Origin: Candidatus Kapaibacterium sp.
Lineage (GTDB): Bacteria; Bacteroidota; Ignavibacteria; Palsa-1295
DNA length: 14,484 nucleotides
Direction of reading: 5' to 3'
Assembly (NCBI GenBank): GCA_025450975.1
Contig: JANWLI010000179.1
Span: 1-14,484, forward strand
Shown here: positions 1 through 5,394 of the stretch, in pieces
Layout of the letters: the number at the start of each line of letters is the position of its first letter
Numbering within the stretch: position 1 is the first letter of the stretch
The notes under the pieces: generated by a model
Told to the model about the DNA's origin: nothing
Database searches by the model: none
What the model saw: only the letters and a program-made list of their open reading frames with translations
Translations under genes and position numbers: made by a program

Positions 1-381
1 GGCATGTATGCGTTGATGCGCGGAGCTGCGCACGTTATTGGTATCGATACGGATGAGTGGTCGTTCGATAATGCACAGGAAAACCGGGGCCTCAACAATT
101 TCAACGTAGAGAACTTTGATATTCGCTTTGGCGATCTTGCACAGACGATCAGCGTCGACGAGCAGTTCGATCTTATTATCGCAAACATTCATCGCAATGT
201 CCTCCTGCCACTGGCTGCGCAGTTGCTTGTTCACTTGAAGGCACCGGGACAGTTGATCTTATCGGGTATTCTTACCTATGACGTTGACGAAGTCGTCAAG
301 ACTTATATCGCCGCCGGGTTTGAGTTTGTTTTATCGAAGCAGGAGCAGGAATGGGTAGCACTGCTGATGGAAAAGCGGTGA
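1..381 (+). CDS. prmA: Ribosomal protein L11 methyltransferase PrmA, C-terminal part (5' truncated by the window)
   Basis: PrmA is an S-adenosylmethionine-dependent methyltransferase that modifies ribosomal protein L11 in the cytoplasm. The reading frame is open from the first base (GGC), so the gene starts outside the window; about 126 C-terminal residues are present. Visible are the acidic end of the second SAM-binding strand (VIGIDTDEWSFDNAQEN), the family motif IIANIHRNVLLPL (compare ANILAGPL in E. coli PrmA), the SGIL motif after the next strand, and the terminal EQEWVALLMEKR matching the EEW-containing end of PrmA. The methyltransferase fold alone would be generic, but the ANI, SGIL and EW combination at these positions is typical of PrmA. 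The stop codon overlaps the start of the downstream phosphatase gene (TGATG), suggesting translational coupling. Confidence 0.87.
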   Translation, partial: GMYALMRGAAHVIGIDTDEWSFDNAQENRGLNNFNVENFDIRFGDLAQTISVDEQFDLIIANIHRNVLLPLAAQLLVHLKAPGQLILSGILTYDVDEVVKTYIAAGFEFVLSKQEQEWVALLMEKR

Positions 382-1280
382 TGCGCGTCGCAGCACTTGA
401 TATCGGAACGAACACGGCACTTCTGCTTATCGGCGAAGGTGACGGCGATACGTTTTCAATCCTGGAAGATGTGCATGCGATCCCGCGACTCGGCGAGGAT
501 GTCGATAAGACGCATGTCATCGGTAAGGAAGCAGTGCTGCGGCTCGATGAGATTCTCTTTCATTATAGCGACCTCATGACAAGTGCCGGCGTCGATATCA
601 TCGACGCAGTTGGCACGAGTGCACTTCGCGATGCCGAGAATAGCCATGCAGTGCGCGAGCATATCCGTAATGACTTTGGTATTCCGATCCGCCTGATCTC
701 TGGTGATGAAGAAGCACGGTTAACGTATCTTGGAGCAGTGTCCGATATTTCGACCGATGCGCATCTGATCGCTGTCGTCGACATCGGCGGTGGCAGTACG
801 GAGATCGCACTCGGCAGAGGGAAAGAGTATGCGATCGGGCGGAGTACGGATATCGGTGCTGTACGTCTGACTGAACGCGCGCAAGATCGTGCAGGTCGCG
901 AAGAAGATATTCGTTCGCATCTACGCGAGACATTCAACACACTTGCATTGCCCGATAGGCTGGTTGCAGTTGCGGGAACAGCTACGTCTATTGCGGCGAT
1001 CAAGCTGGGGCTGGAGGTATTCGAGCGCGAGAGGATCAATGGCACACAAGTCTTCCGTGCGGAGCTGGAGGAGATCGTTGACCTCCTGTATTCGATCTCT
1101 TCTGCTGAACTAACCGAACGCTATCCTGTGATCACGAAAGGCCGTGCCGATATTTTGCCTGCGGGCGCGCTGATCCTGCTGGAAGTACTTCGGTATCTTC
1201 GATTGGATTCGTTTACTGCCAGTACGCGCGGGCTGCGTTATGGCGTTGCCATCGATGCGATCAGGCGAGCTCTGTCATAA
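381..1280 (+). CDS. ppx: Ppx/GppA-family phosphatase (exopolyphosphatase or pppGpp phosphatase), short form
   Basis: The predicted protein has 299 residues in the ASKHA (actin/Hsp70) fold and probably hydrolyses inorganic polyphosphate or pppGpp. Motifs in order: phosphate-1 loop DIGTNT at residues 7-12, GTSALRDA at 78-85, SGDEEARL at 107-114 with the glutamate expected for catalysis, phosphate-2 loop DIGGGSTE at 134-141, GTATS at 199-203, and KGRADILPAG plus STRGLRYG near the C-terminus. It lacks the C-terminal HD and helical domains of the roughly 500-residue E. coli Ppx, as expected of the short family. I chose ATG 381 because it overlaps the prmA stop and gives the usual MRVAALDIGTNT N-terminus; an in-frame ATG at 351 would add ten residues unlike the family. 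The 3' end overlaps the convergent cysteine desulfurase gene by 20 bp. Polyphosphatase and pppGpp phosphatase activity cannot be separated from sequence. Confidence 0.9.
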   Translation: MRVAALDIGTNTALLLIGEGDGDTFSILEDVHAIPRLGEDVDKTHVIGKEAVLRLDEILFHYSDLMTSAGVDIIDAVGTSALRDAENSHAVREHIRNDFGIPIRLISGDEEARLTYLGAVSDISTDAHLIAVVDIGGGSTEIALGRGKEYAIGRSTDIGAVRLTERAQDRAGREEDIRSHLRETFNTLALPDRLVAVAGTATSIAAIKLGLEVFERERINGTQVFRAELEEIVDLLYSISSAELTERYPVITKGRADILPAGALILLEVLRYLRLDSFTASTRGLRYGVAIDAIRRALS

Positions 1281-2424
1281 GTTTACGCAGGACGCCAAGG
1301 AATGCGTCAAGATCATCGGCCTTTGTATCTTTTGAAATCGAAACACGAACAGACTTCCGCGCAACGTCGTCGCCTTTTCCCATCGCCATCAGTACATGAG
1401 ACGGCTGCAAACTCCCTGACGTACACGCCGAGCCGTTCGAGACGGCAATTCCCTCAAGATCAAAACGAATGAGCAGTGCCTCGCCGTCGATCTTGGGTAA
1501 CAGATCTTTCTGAAAAGTAAAGTTGACGATCGAGTTTACCGAATCTTCATCCGGAGTATTGAGGACGATCTCCGGCATAGTTTTCAATTCATGAAGGAGA
1601 TAGTGCTTAAGTATGGAAAGATGCGCCATCCGCTCATTCCACTCTTCGCGCATGATGGTTACGGCTTTCGCAAAGCCGACGGCTAGTGCGACGTTCTCGG
1701 TACTGCCGCGCCGGTTGCGCTCCTGTGCGCCGCCGTGCAGCAGCGGCTCGATCATAATGCCGCGGCGAATGAAGAGCGCGCCGATGCCTTTCGGGCCGTG
1801 TACTTTATGCGCTGAGAGTGTGAGCAGGTCGATGTTCAGCTCTTTAACGTCGATGGCGATCTTGCCAAGCGCCTGTATTGCATCGGTATGCACAAGTGCC
1901 TGCGGAGCAAGCTCTTTTGTGCGGCGTGCGATCTCACCGACGGGGTTGATGCTGCCGATCTCGTTATTGACGCTCATGATGCTGACAAGCGTCGTGTCGG
2001 CTGAGAGCCGGGAAGCAAGTTCTTCCGTATCGACCTGGCAACGGTCGTTTACATTCAGCTTCGTTGTTGCTACTCCAAACGATGAGAGGAATTCGCAGGG
2101 CTCGAGCACGGCATGATGCTCGGCAGCCGATGTAATGATCGAAAGCTGTTCGAAGCGCTTGCCCTTATCGCGTGCCTGGAAGGCAGTGCCTTTGATCGCA
2201 TGATTATTCGCCTCGGTGCCGCCGGAGGTGAAGATGATCTCGCTCTCTTCGGCGCCGATGGCATTGGCGACGGTCGTCCGTGCTTCCTCGAGCGCGATGC
2301 GCGCGTGGCGTCCGAGATCATAGATGCTTGAGGCATTGCCGTACTCTTCGATGAAGTACGGAAGCATCGCCTCGCGGACGCGGTCGTCGAGCTTTGTTGT
2401 AGCGCTGTTATCGAGGTAGATCAT
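1261..2424 (-). CDS. Cysteine desulfurase, NifS/IscS type (class V aminotransferase)
   Basis: This PLP-dependent enzyme removes sulfur from cysteine, giving alanine and an enzyme-bound persulfide for iron-sulfur clusters or thio-modified RNA. The 387 residues include the N-terminal YLDNSATT, the PLP-phosphate motif SGGTEANN around 67-74, His103/His104 stacking over the cofactor, HTDAIQ with Asp181 and Gln184, the Schiff-base lysine in SAHKVHGPKG (Lys207), and the mobile loop SNGSACTSGSLQPSH with catalytic Cys334. The SACTSGS loop fits the NifS/IscS group rather than SufS. Length is normal and no key residue is missing. No IscU, scaffold or MnmA gene is adjacent, so the sulfur acceptor cannot be inferred and I give no symbol. 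The gene is transcribed towards the phosphatase gene and divergently from the exported-protein cluster. A compact hairpin lies in its leader. Confidence 0.93.
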   Translation of the reverse strand: MIYLDNSATTKLDDRVREAMLPYFIEEYGNASSIYDLGRHARIALEEARTTVANAIGAEESEIIFTSGGTEANNHAIKGTAFQARDKGKRFEQLSIITSAAEHHAVLEPCEFLSSFGVATTKLNVNDRCQVDTEELASRLSADTTLVSIMSVNNEIGSINPVGEIARRTKELAPQALVHTDAIQALGKIAIDVKELNIDLLTLSAHKVHGPKGIGALFIRRGIMIEPLLHGGAQERNRRGSTENVALAVGFAKAVTIMREEWNERMAHLSILKHYLLHELKTMPEIVLNTPDEDSVNSIVNFTFQKDLLPKIDGEALLIRFDLEGIAVSNGSACTSGSLQPSHVLMAMGKGDDVARKSVRVSISKDTKADDLDAFLGVLRKLMTELA

Positions 2425-2432
2425 GCGAGCAA

Positions 2433-2451
2433 GGCAAACGAGGCGTTTGCC
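2433..2451 (-). promoter_or_regulatory. Hairpin in the 5' leader of the cysteine desulfurase gene
   Basis: An uninterrupted 8-bp inverted repeat, GGCAAACG at 2433-2440 and CGTTTGCC at 2444-2451, is separated by three bases. In the minus-strand mRNA it ends eight bases before the AUG at 2424, in the space where a Shine-Dalgarno sequence would lie. Such a stem could affect ribosome loading or be a protein-binding site (an operator or an RNA-binding site). The pairing is seen directly; any regulatory role is inference. There is no U-tract, so a terminator is unlikely. Confidence 0.45.
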
Positions 2452-2463
2452 GTGGAGGTTCAG

Positions 2464-2480
2464 AATTCGTATTATAGGCC
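2464..2480. promoter_or_regulatory. Promoter-like element in the divergent spacer (orientation unclear)
   Basis: The stretch AATTCGTATTATAGGCC sits between the divergent cysteine desulfurase gene and exported-protein gene A. On the minus strand, 2471-2476 reads TATAAT, a good -10 box for the desulfurase, with about 40 bases to its start codon. On the plus strand it resembles the TTTGTTGTAT...GGCC element in front of the paralogous gene A', although it matches less well than the other copies. I see no convincing -35 in either direction. It could serve one or both genes. Confidence 0.35.
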
Positions 2481-2573
2481 AAAAATGGTACTACATTGAT
2501 AGTATGATTAATGCACAGAACTGTTAGTAGTCTCCGAATTCAGCGTGTATTTTTCACTAACTTCTACAATAGT

Positions 2574-3185
2574 ATGAAAACGATCCTTATCAAGAGTGCT
2601 TGCATACTTATGGTATGCGCATTTTCTGTTCTCCGTGCAAACCCCATTTATATGCAGTATGAAGGTATCAAAGGCAGCGTACAAGTCGAGGTAAAGAATG
2701 GTGTTGCGAAACTCAATAATCTTGTCCCCGGGACCTACCAGGTTAACCTGATCTTTACCGGCAAAGATGCCAAGGGAAGAGATGGAAAGCCGCGGACAAT
2801 GGGCCATGTAAAAGTCTTTAGCGGCAATACGGGATTTGCCGGTGGCGTCAATGTCGCAGCCGGTGATGTCAATGGTGACGGCAGAGCGGATGTGATAGTC
2901 GGTAACAGTCCAGGTGCAGCCGCGTCGTCGCATGGCACTGGTATGGGCGCAGGGAAGGTCAGCATGCAGGATTTTCATTTTGTCATGCGTACTGCAGACG
3001 GGAAAGTCGCACAATCGAAGGTTGGCGCAGGGAAAGTCAGCTTACAGGATCTGCATCTGACGTTACGCCCGAGCGGAAACGATGTTGTCGGCTCGCTCGG
3101 ATCGATGGAAATCAAGGGCCCGCAGCCAAGCGCAGGCGCGCGGCAGACGACGTTTGTCGTGGATATGATCGTCGATGTCGACTAA
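2574..3185 (+). CDS. Exported Hcp-related protein with FG-GAP-like calcium loop (type A, copy 1)
   Basis: A 203-residue protein of unknown function. Residues 1-22 form a Sec signal peptide (MKTILIKSACILMVCAFSVL, likely cleaved after RA). Next comes IYMQYEGIKGS, which resembles the first strand of Hcp (FIKIGDVKGES), then NLVPGTYQVNLIF, then AGDVNGDGRADVIVG at 96-110. The last is a perfect DxNxDGxxD loop (Asp98, Asn100, Asp102, Asp106) as in FG-GAP and dockerin calcium sites. Two copies of a GAGKVSxQDxHxxxR motif follow at 125-139 and 151-165; the motif matches the Hcp segment GAGKVNVQDLSF. The C-terminal half of Hcp is not recognisable. I chose ATG 2574, not 2511, because it gives a clean signal peptide and matches paralogue A'. 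No Shine-Dalgarno is visible. No terminator separates it from gene B, so read-through is likely. Being a member of an Hcp-related family is inference from short motifs. Confidence 0.75.
   Translation: MKTILIKSACILMVCAFSVLRANPIYMQYEGIKGSVQVEVKNGVAKLNNLVPGTYQVNLIFTGKDAKGRDGKPRTMGHVKVFSGNTGFAGGVNVAAGDVNGDGRADVIVGNSPGAAASSHGTGMGAGKVSMQDFHFVMRTADGKVAQSKVGAGKVSLQDLHLTLRPSGNDVVGSLGSMEIKGPQPSAGARQTTFVVDMIVDVD
2964..2989 (+). repeat. 26-bp block identical to 4527-4552 (copy in gene A)
   Basis: These 26 bases, coding for MQDFHFVM and flanking codon positions, are identical to 4527-4552 in gene A'. The surrounding paralogous DNA has diverged at many third positions, so this block stands out. It marks the two genes as tandem duplicates and could reflect recent gene conversion or strong constraint. 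Confidence 0.8.
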
Positions 3186-3186
3186 C

Positions 3187-3203
3187 TTTGTCGTATATTC
3201 GCC
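3187..3203 (+). promoter_or_regulatory. Promoter-like element upstream of Hcp-like gene B
   Basis: TTTGTCGTATATTCGCC begins two bases after gene A stops and about 60 bases before gene B. It is 16 of 18 identical to the element upstream of A' (4015-4032), although the flanking DNA is unrelated. TATATTCG inside it is close to the Bacteroidota -7 consensus TAnnTTTG. A run of seven C follows at 3202-3208. Its recurrence in front of paralogous genes supports a promoter; I could not place a convincing -33 element. Confidence 0.5.
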
Positions 3204-3237
3204 CCCCCACTTCGACAAAAGGCTTCTAATTCAACTT

Positions 3238-3243
3238 AAGGAG
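3238..3243 (+). promoter_or_regulatory. Strong Shine-Dalgarno of gene B
   Basis: AAGGAG lies five bases before ATG 3249 and fixes the start of gene B. It is notable because the type-A genes on either side have no recognisable Shine-Dalgarno sequence. Confidence 0.8.
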
Positions 3244-3248
3244 ATAAT

Positions 3249-3866
3249 ATGAGAACCATCATCATCAAAGCGCTGTCGTTCGTCGCGGTCAGTGCATTCG
3301 TTACAAGTATGTCGTTCGCTCAGGGCGGCGCGTTCCTTAGTCTTCGCGCTGCCGATGGCTCCGTGCGGACAGCTCCGGTGAGCCCGCAGGGTAGCTGCAC
3401 GATCGATAACCTCACGCCCGGTACGTATGGCGTCGCGCTGTTAGTACCAGCCGTGCAGAAAGTCCGCGACGCAGCAGCGAGAAGCTCTGCCGATAAAGGC
3501 CACGATAAGTGGATCGAAATTCAAAGCTGGTCATGGGGAGCATCGCAATCTGCCGGTCATGGCGGGGGCGGTGGTGCAGGGAAAGTATCGGTCCATGATA
3601 TCAGCGTGACAAAAAGCACGGACAAGTCTTCGCCGAAACTTGCCGAAGCCGTTGCCAAAGGTAAAATCTCTTCCGGTTCACCGGCAAGAGTGCAGGCAAC
3701 ACAGACCATAACCCATGGCGGACAGCCATACTATGAGATTAAGTTGGAGGACGTCATGGTATCGAGTTTCCAGCAGTCGTCATCAGGCGCGGGAAACATC
3801 CCCATGGAATCGCTTTCGTTGAATTTCACGAAAATTAAGTGGGATGTCAAAGAGAATGTAAAATAA
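3249..3866 (+). CDS. Exported Hcp-family protein (T6SS tube-protein fold) with signal peptide (type B, copy 1)
   Basis: A 205-residue protein homologous to Hcp, which forms hexameric rings stacked into the type VI secretion tube. The match is strong over residues 82-200: DKGHDKWIEIQSWSWGASQS, the glycine-rich loop with GAGKVSVHDISVTK at 109-122, STDKSSPKLAEAVAKGK, YYEIKLEDVMVSS, and the terminal SLNFTKIKWDV. Each aligns with Hcp1 of Pseudomonas (EIDVLAWSWGMSQS, GAGKVNVQDLSFTK, DKSTPNLMMACSSGK, ITLKEVLVSS, TLNFAQVQVDY). Two features are unusual. Residues 1-24 form a Sec signal peptide ending SFA, whereas classical Hcp has none. About 45 residues containing NLTPGTYGVALLV are inserted between Hcp strands 1 and 2. 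The product is therefore expected in the periplasm or outside the cell. No other type VI gene is visible here. It probably shares transcription with gene A and ends at a strong terminator. Confidence 0.9.
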   Translation: MRTIIIKALSFVAVSAFVTSMSFAQGGAFLSLRAADGSVRTAPVSPQGSCTIDNLTPGTYGVALLVPAVQKVRDAAARSSADKGHDKWIEIQSWSWGASQSAGHGGGGGAGKVSVHDISVTKSTDKSSPKLAEAVAKGKISSGSPARVQATQTITHGGQPYYEIKLEDVMVSSFQQSSSGAGNIPMESLSLNFTKIKWDVKENVK

Positions 3867-3886
3867 GATCTTGATCAGATCAGTAC

Positions 3887-3915
3887 AAAGAGCGCCTTAG
3901 TGGCGCTCTTTTTTT
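3887..3915 (+). terminator. Rho-independent terminator after gene B
   Basis: A perfect 10-bp stem, AAAGAGCGCC and GGCGCTCTTT, encloses the loop TTAGT and runs into a T-tract. It starts 20 bases after the gene B stop. The stem core GAGCGCC/GGCGCTC and the 5-base loop recur after B', so the terminator seems to have been duplicated with the gene. Confidence 0.93.
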
Positions 3916-4014
3916 GTGACGAATAACCTTGAAAATGGGGCATTCCGGGCTACTGCGACCTTCCTTGTGCGGCACTAAGGGAATTGCGGTTTTGGCCGGT
4001 ACAATTTTGGCGGA

Positions 4015-4032
4015 TTTGTTGTATATTCGGCC
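4015..4032 (+). promoter_or_regulatory. Promoter-like element upstream of gene A'
   Basis: TTTGTTGTATATTCGGCC lies 116 bases before the A' start codon and is nearly identical to the element at 3187-3203. It contains TATATTCG, close to the Bacteroidota -7 box TAnnTTTG. Two TTTTGG motifs lie upstream (3990-3995 and 4005-4010), but their spacing does not fit a standard -33 box. It follows the gene B terminator, so A' needs its own promoter, which supports the call. Confidence 0.55.
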
Positions 4033-4046
4033 TACCACCCCATAGC

Positions 4047-4106
4047 CATGAGATAGAACCAAGCTAGATTTTGGCCAGCAGATTCTCCCTTCTTCTCTAT
4101 CTCGTG
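4047..4106 (+). promoter_or_regulatory. Long-range stem in the 5' leader of gene A'
   Basis: CATGAGATAGA at 4047-4057 can pair with TCTATCTCGTG at 4096-4106 in the RNA, giving 11 pairs including one G-U wobble. Inside, CCAA at 4059-4062 can pair with TTGG at 4071-4074 as a second small stem. The structure sits between the promoter-like element and the start codon and has no U-tract, so it is a leader structure and not a terminator. The pairing is seen; a regulatory function is inference. Confidence 0.4.
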
Positions 4107-4148
4107 ATGTGCGATGATATATATGTTTCACTTAACTCAAAGTAAGCT

Positions 4149-4745
4149 ATGAAATCCATTCTATGGTATTTGCTTGCGATGACCGTGATGGTATCGGCAA
4201 GCGTCTATGCGAATCCGATCTATATGAAGTATGACGGCGTCGATGGCAGTTTTCAGGTCGAAGTCAAGAACGGCAAAGCCACGTTAAATAAGCTCAAACC
4301 CGGGACCTATCAGGTAAGTCTTGTTTTTACCGGCCGTGATGCAAAAGGGAAAGACGGCAATACGCGCTCCTCTGCGCATGTAAAAGCCTTCAGCGGAAGG
4401 TCTGAATTTGCCGGCGGCGTTCGTGTTGCCACTGGCGATGTCAATGGTGATGGCAGGGCCGACCTTGCTGCCGGGAACACGAAGAATGCTGCCTACGGCG
4501 GTGGCGGTAGCACGGGAAAAGTCCAGATGCAGGATTTTCATTTTGTCATGCGCTCATCAACCGGACAAATGTCGCAGGGTGGAATGGGTGCAGGCAAAGT
4601 TTCCATCCGCGATTTTAACGTAATGCTTCAGTCAAGTGGCTTTGAAGTGACCGGACAGCTCGGGACGATCGAACTCAAGGCTCCGGAAGGCAAAGCCGGG
4701 ATCGACTCGTTCTTCGATGTCTTCACGGAGATTGACTTCAACTAA
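4149..4745 (+). CDS. Exported Hcp-related protein with FG-GAP-like calcium loop (type A, copy 2, A')
   Basis: A 198-residue paralogue of the protein encoded at 2574-3185. It has a signal peptide (residues 1-21, cleavage after VYA), then NPIYMKYDGVDGS, LKPGTYQVSLVF, TGRDAKGKDG, AHVKAFSG, and the calcium-loop motif TGDVNGDGRADLAAG with Asp97, Asn99, Asp101 and Asp105 all kept. Two Hcp-strand-like repeats follow: TGKVQMQDFHFVMR (122-135) and GAGKVSIRDFNVMLQ (147-161). The C-terminal segment GQLGTIELKAPEG also matches copy 1. Conservation of the acidic loop and of both repeats between copies suggests they are functional. No Shine-Dalgarno is visible, but TTTCACTTAACT just before the start resembles TTTCACTAACTT before copy 1, so part of the leader was duplicated. 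A terminator follows, unlike after copy 1. Function unknown. Confidence 0.76.
   Translation: MKSILWYLLAMTVMVSASVYANPIYMKYDGVDGSFQVEVKNGKATLNKLKPGTYQVSLVFTGRDAKGKDGNTRSSAHVKAFSGRSEFAGGVRVATGDVNGDGRADLAAGNTKNAAYGGGGSTGKVQMQDFHFVMRSSTGQMSQGGMGAGKVSIRDFNVMLQSSGFEVTGQLGTIELKAPEGKAGIDSFFDVFTEIDFN
4527..4552 (+). repeat. 26-bp block identical to 2964-2989 (copy in gene A')
   Basis: Second copy of the identical 26-bp block, in the codons for MQDFHFVM of the first Hcp-strand-like repeat of A'. Same reading frame and same position in the protein alignment as in gene A. Confidence 0.8.
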
Positions 4746-4771
4746 GAGTAGAGATAGAGTAGTTCAAGAAG

Positions 4772-4798
4772 AGAGCGTCACTGGTGACGCTCTTTTTT
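4772..4798 (+). terminator. Rho-independent terminator after gene A'
   Basis: AGAGCGTCAC at 4772-4781 pairs with GTGACGCTCT at 4784-4793, and the tip probably opens to a four-base CTGG loop. A run of six T follows (4793-4798). It starts 26 bases after the A' stop, so A' and B' should be separate transcripts. Gene A has no counterpart of this terminator. Confidence 0.9.
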
Positions 4799-4816
4799 AT
4801 CGTACAACTTCGATTA

Positions 4817-4831
4817 TTTGTTGTATTTTAG
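4817..4831 (+). promoter_or_regulatory. Promoter-like element upstream of gene B'
   Basis: TTTGTTGTATTTTAG starts 19 bases after the A' terminator and 52 bases before the B' start. It shares TTTGTTGTAT with the element before A' and TTTGTYGTATWTT with that before B. Its place between a terminator and a gene with a strong Shine-Dalgarno supports a promoter role. The -7-like part (TATTTTAG) is a weaker match to TAnnTTTG than in the other copies. Confidence 0.45.
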
Positions 4832-4855
4832 TCTTGTTCCGTGTCAACTATTTTC

Positions 4856-4861
4856 AGGAGG
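4856..4861 (+). promoter_or_regulatory. Strong Shine-Dalgarno of gene B'
   Basis: AGGAGG lies seven bases before ATG 4869 and fixes the start of B'. An out-of-frame ATG at 4865 lies between them and would be a poorer fit. Confidence 0.8.
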
Positions 4862-4868
4862 ATAATGC

Positions 4869-5372
4869 ATGAATCTCTTAAAGCTAGGATCACTTATCGT
4901 ACTGCTGCTCTGTGGCGTTACCGCTTACGGGCAGGCAGGCTATCTCAAGTTTGATGGCGTCGACGGCTCGTCGCATGTCGCGCCGTTGGGGCCGAGGGGA
5001 GGGATGGTTGAGAGTATCAAGCCAGGCACGTATAGCGTTTATCTAATCGTACCTGCAGAAGAAAAGAGGCGTATGCCTGCATCGGGACAAGCAATGCCGC
5101 AAGGAAAGTGGCTCGAGCTTGAAAGCTGGCAATGGTGGGCGGGGAAGTCGGCAAAAATTGCAGAGGCGATCTGCAATGGAAATTTTCCGGCTGCTCGTCT
5201 GCAGCTCTCATCGCCGTTCCTATTTCAAGGGCAGAGTTCGTATCAGGTAAAGCTAAACGATGTTGTGATCTGCAACTATAACTCCGGAGGAACAAGCCCA
5301 CCACCGGGAGACAGACCCATGGAGTCGCTTTCGCTTAACTTCACGAAGATTACGTATAGATTTTCTAAATAA
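4869..5372 (+). CDS. Exported Hcp-like protein lacking the glycine-rich loop and strand (type B, copy 2, B')
   Basis: A 167-residue paralogue of the protein at 3249-3866. Residues 1-22 form a signal peptide (cleavage near AYGQ). GYLKFDGVDGS and SIKPGTYSVYLIVPA match the N-terminal region of B, KWLELESWQWW matches the Hcp strand KWIEIQSWSWG, and YQVKLNDVVICNYNSGG and MESLSLNFTKITYRF match the C-terminal Hcp strands. Between SWQWWAGK and SAKIAEAICNGN it lacks 27 residues present in B, from SAGHGGGGGAGKVSVHDIS onwards, with the frame intact; the junction is near base 5148. That segment contains the extended loop used for ring stacking in known Hcp tubes. A polyproline insert, GGTSPPPGDRP, precedes the last strand. 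Either B' is a specialised subunit that cannot stack like Hcp, or it is decaying, though a full-length frame, strong Shine-Dalgarno and own promoter-like element argue against decay. Confidence 0.8.
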   Translation: MNLLKLGSLIVLLLCGVTAYGQAGYLKFDGVDGSSHVAPLGPRGGMVESIKPGTYSVYLIVPAEEKRRMPASGQAMPQGKWLELESWQWWAGKSAKIAEAICNGNFPAARLQLSSPFLFQGQSSYQVKLNDVVICNYNSGGTSPPPGDRPMESLSLNFTKITYRFSK

Positions 5373-5394
5373 CAGGACTAACTACATACTGCTG

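Noticed and set aside
2511..2573. Upstream extension of gene A by 21 residues to ATG 2511
   Set aside because: It would put a polar stretch before the signal peptide and has no counterpart in A'.
3880..4131. 83-residue minus-strand frame between genes B and A'
   Set aside because: It covers the gene B terminator, the promoter-like element and the A' leader, and its translation looks like random basic sequence without a good start.
2574..5372. Interpretation of the cluster as an ordinary type VI secretion locus
   Set aside because: No TssB/TssC sheath, TssK, ClpV, VgrG or membrane-complex gene is visible in the window, and the proteins carry signal peptides that cytoplasmic tube proteins do not have.
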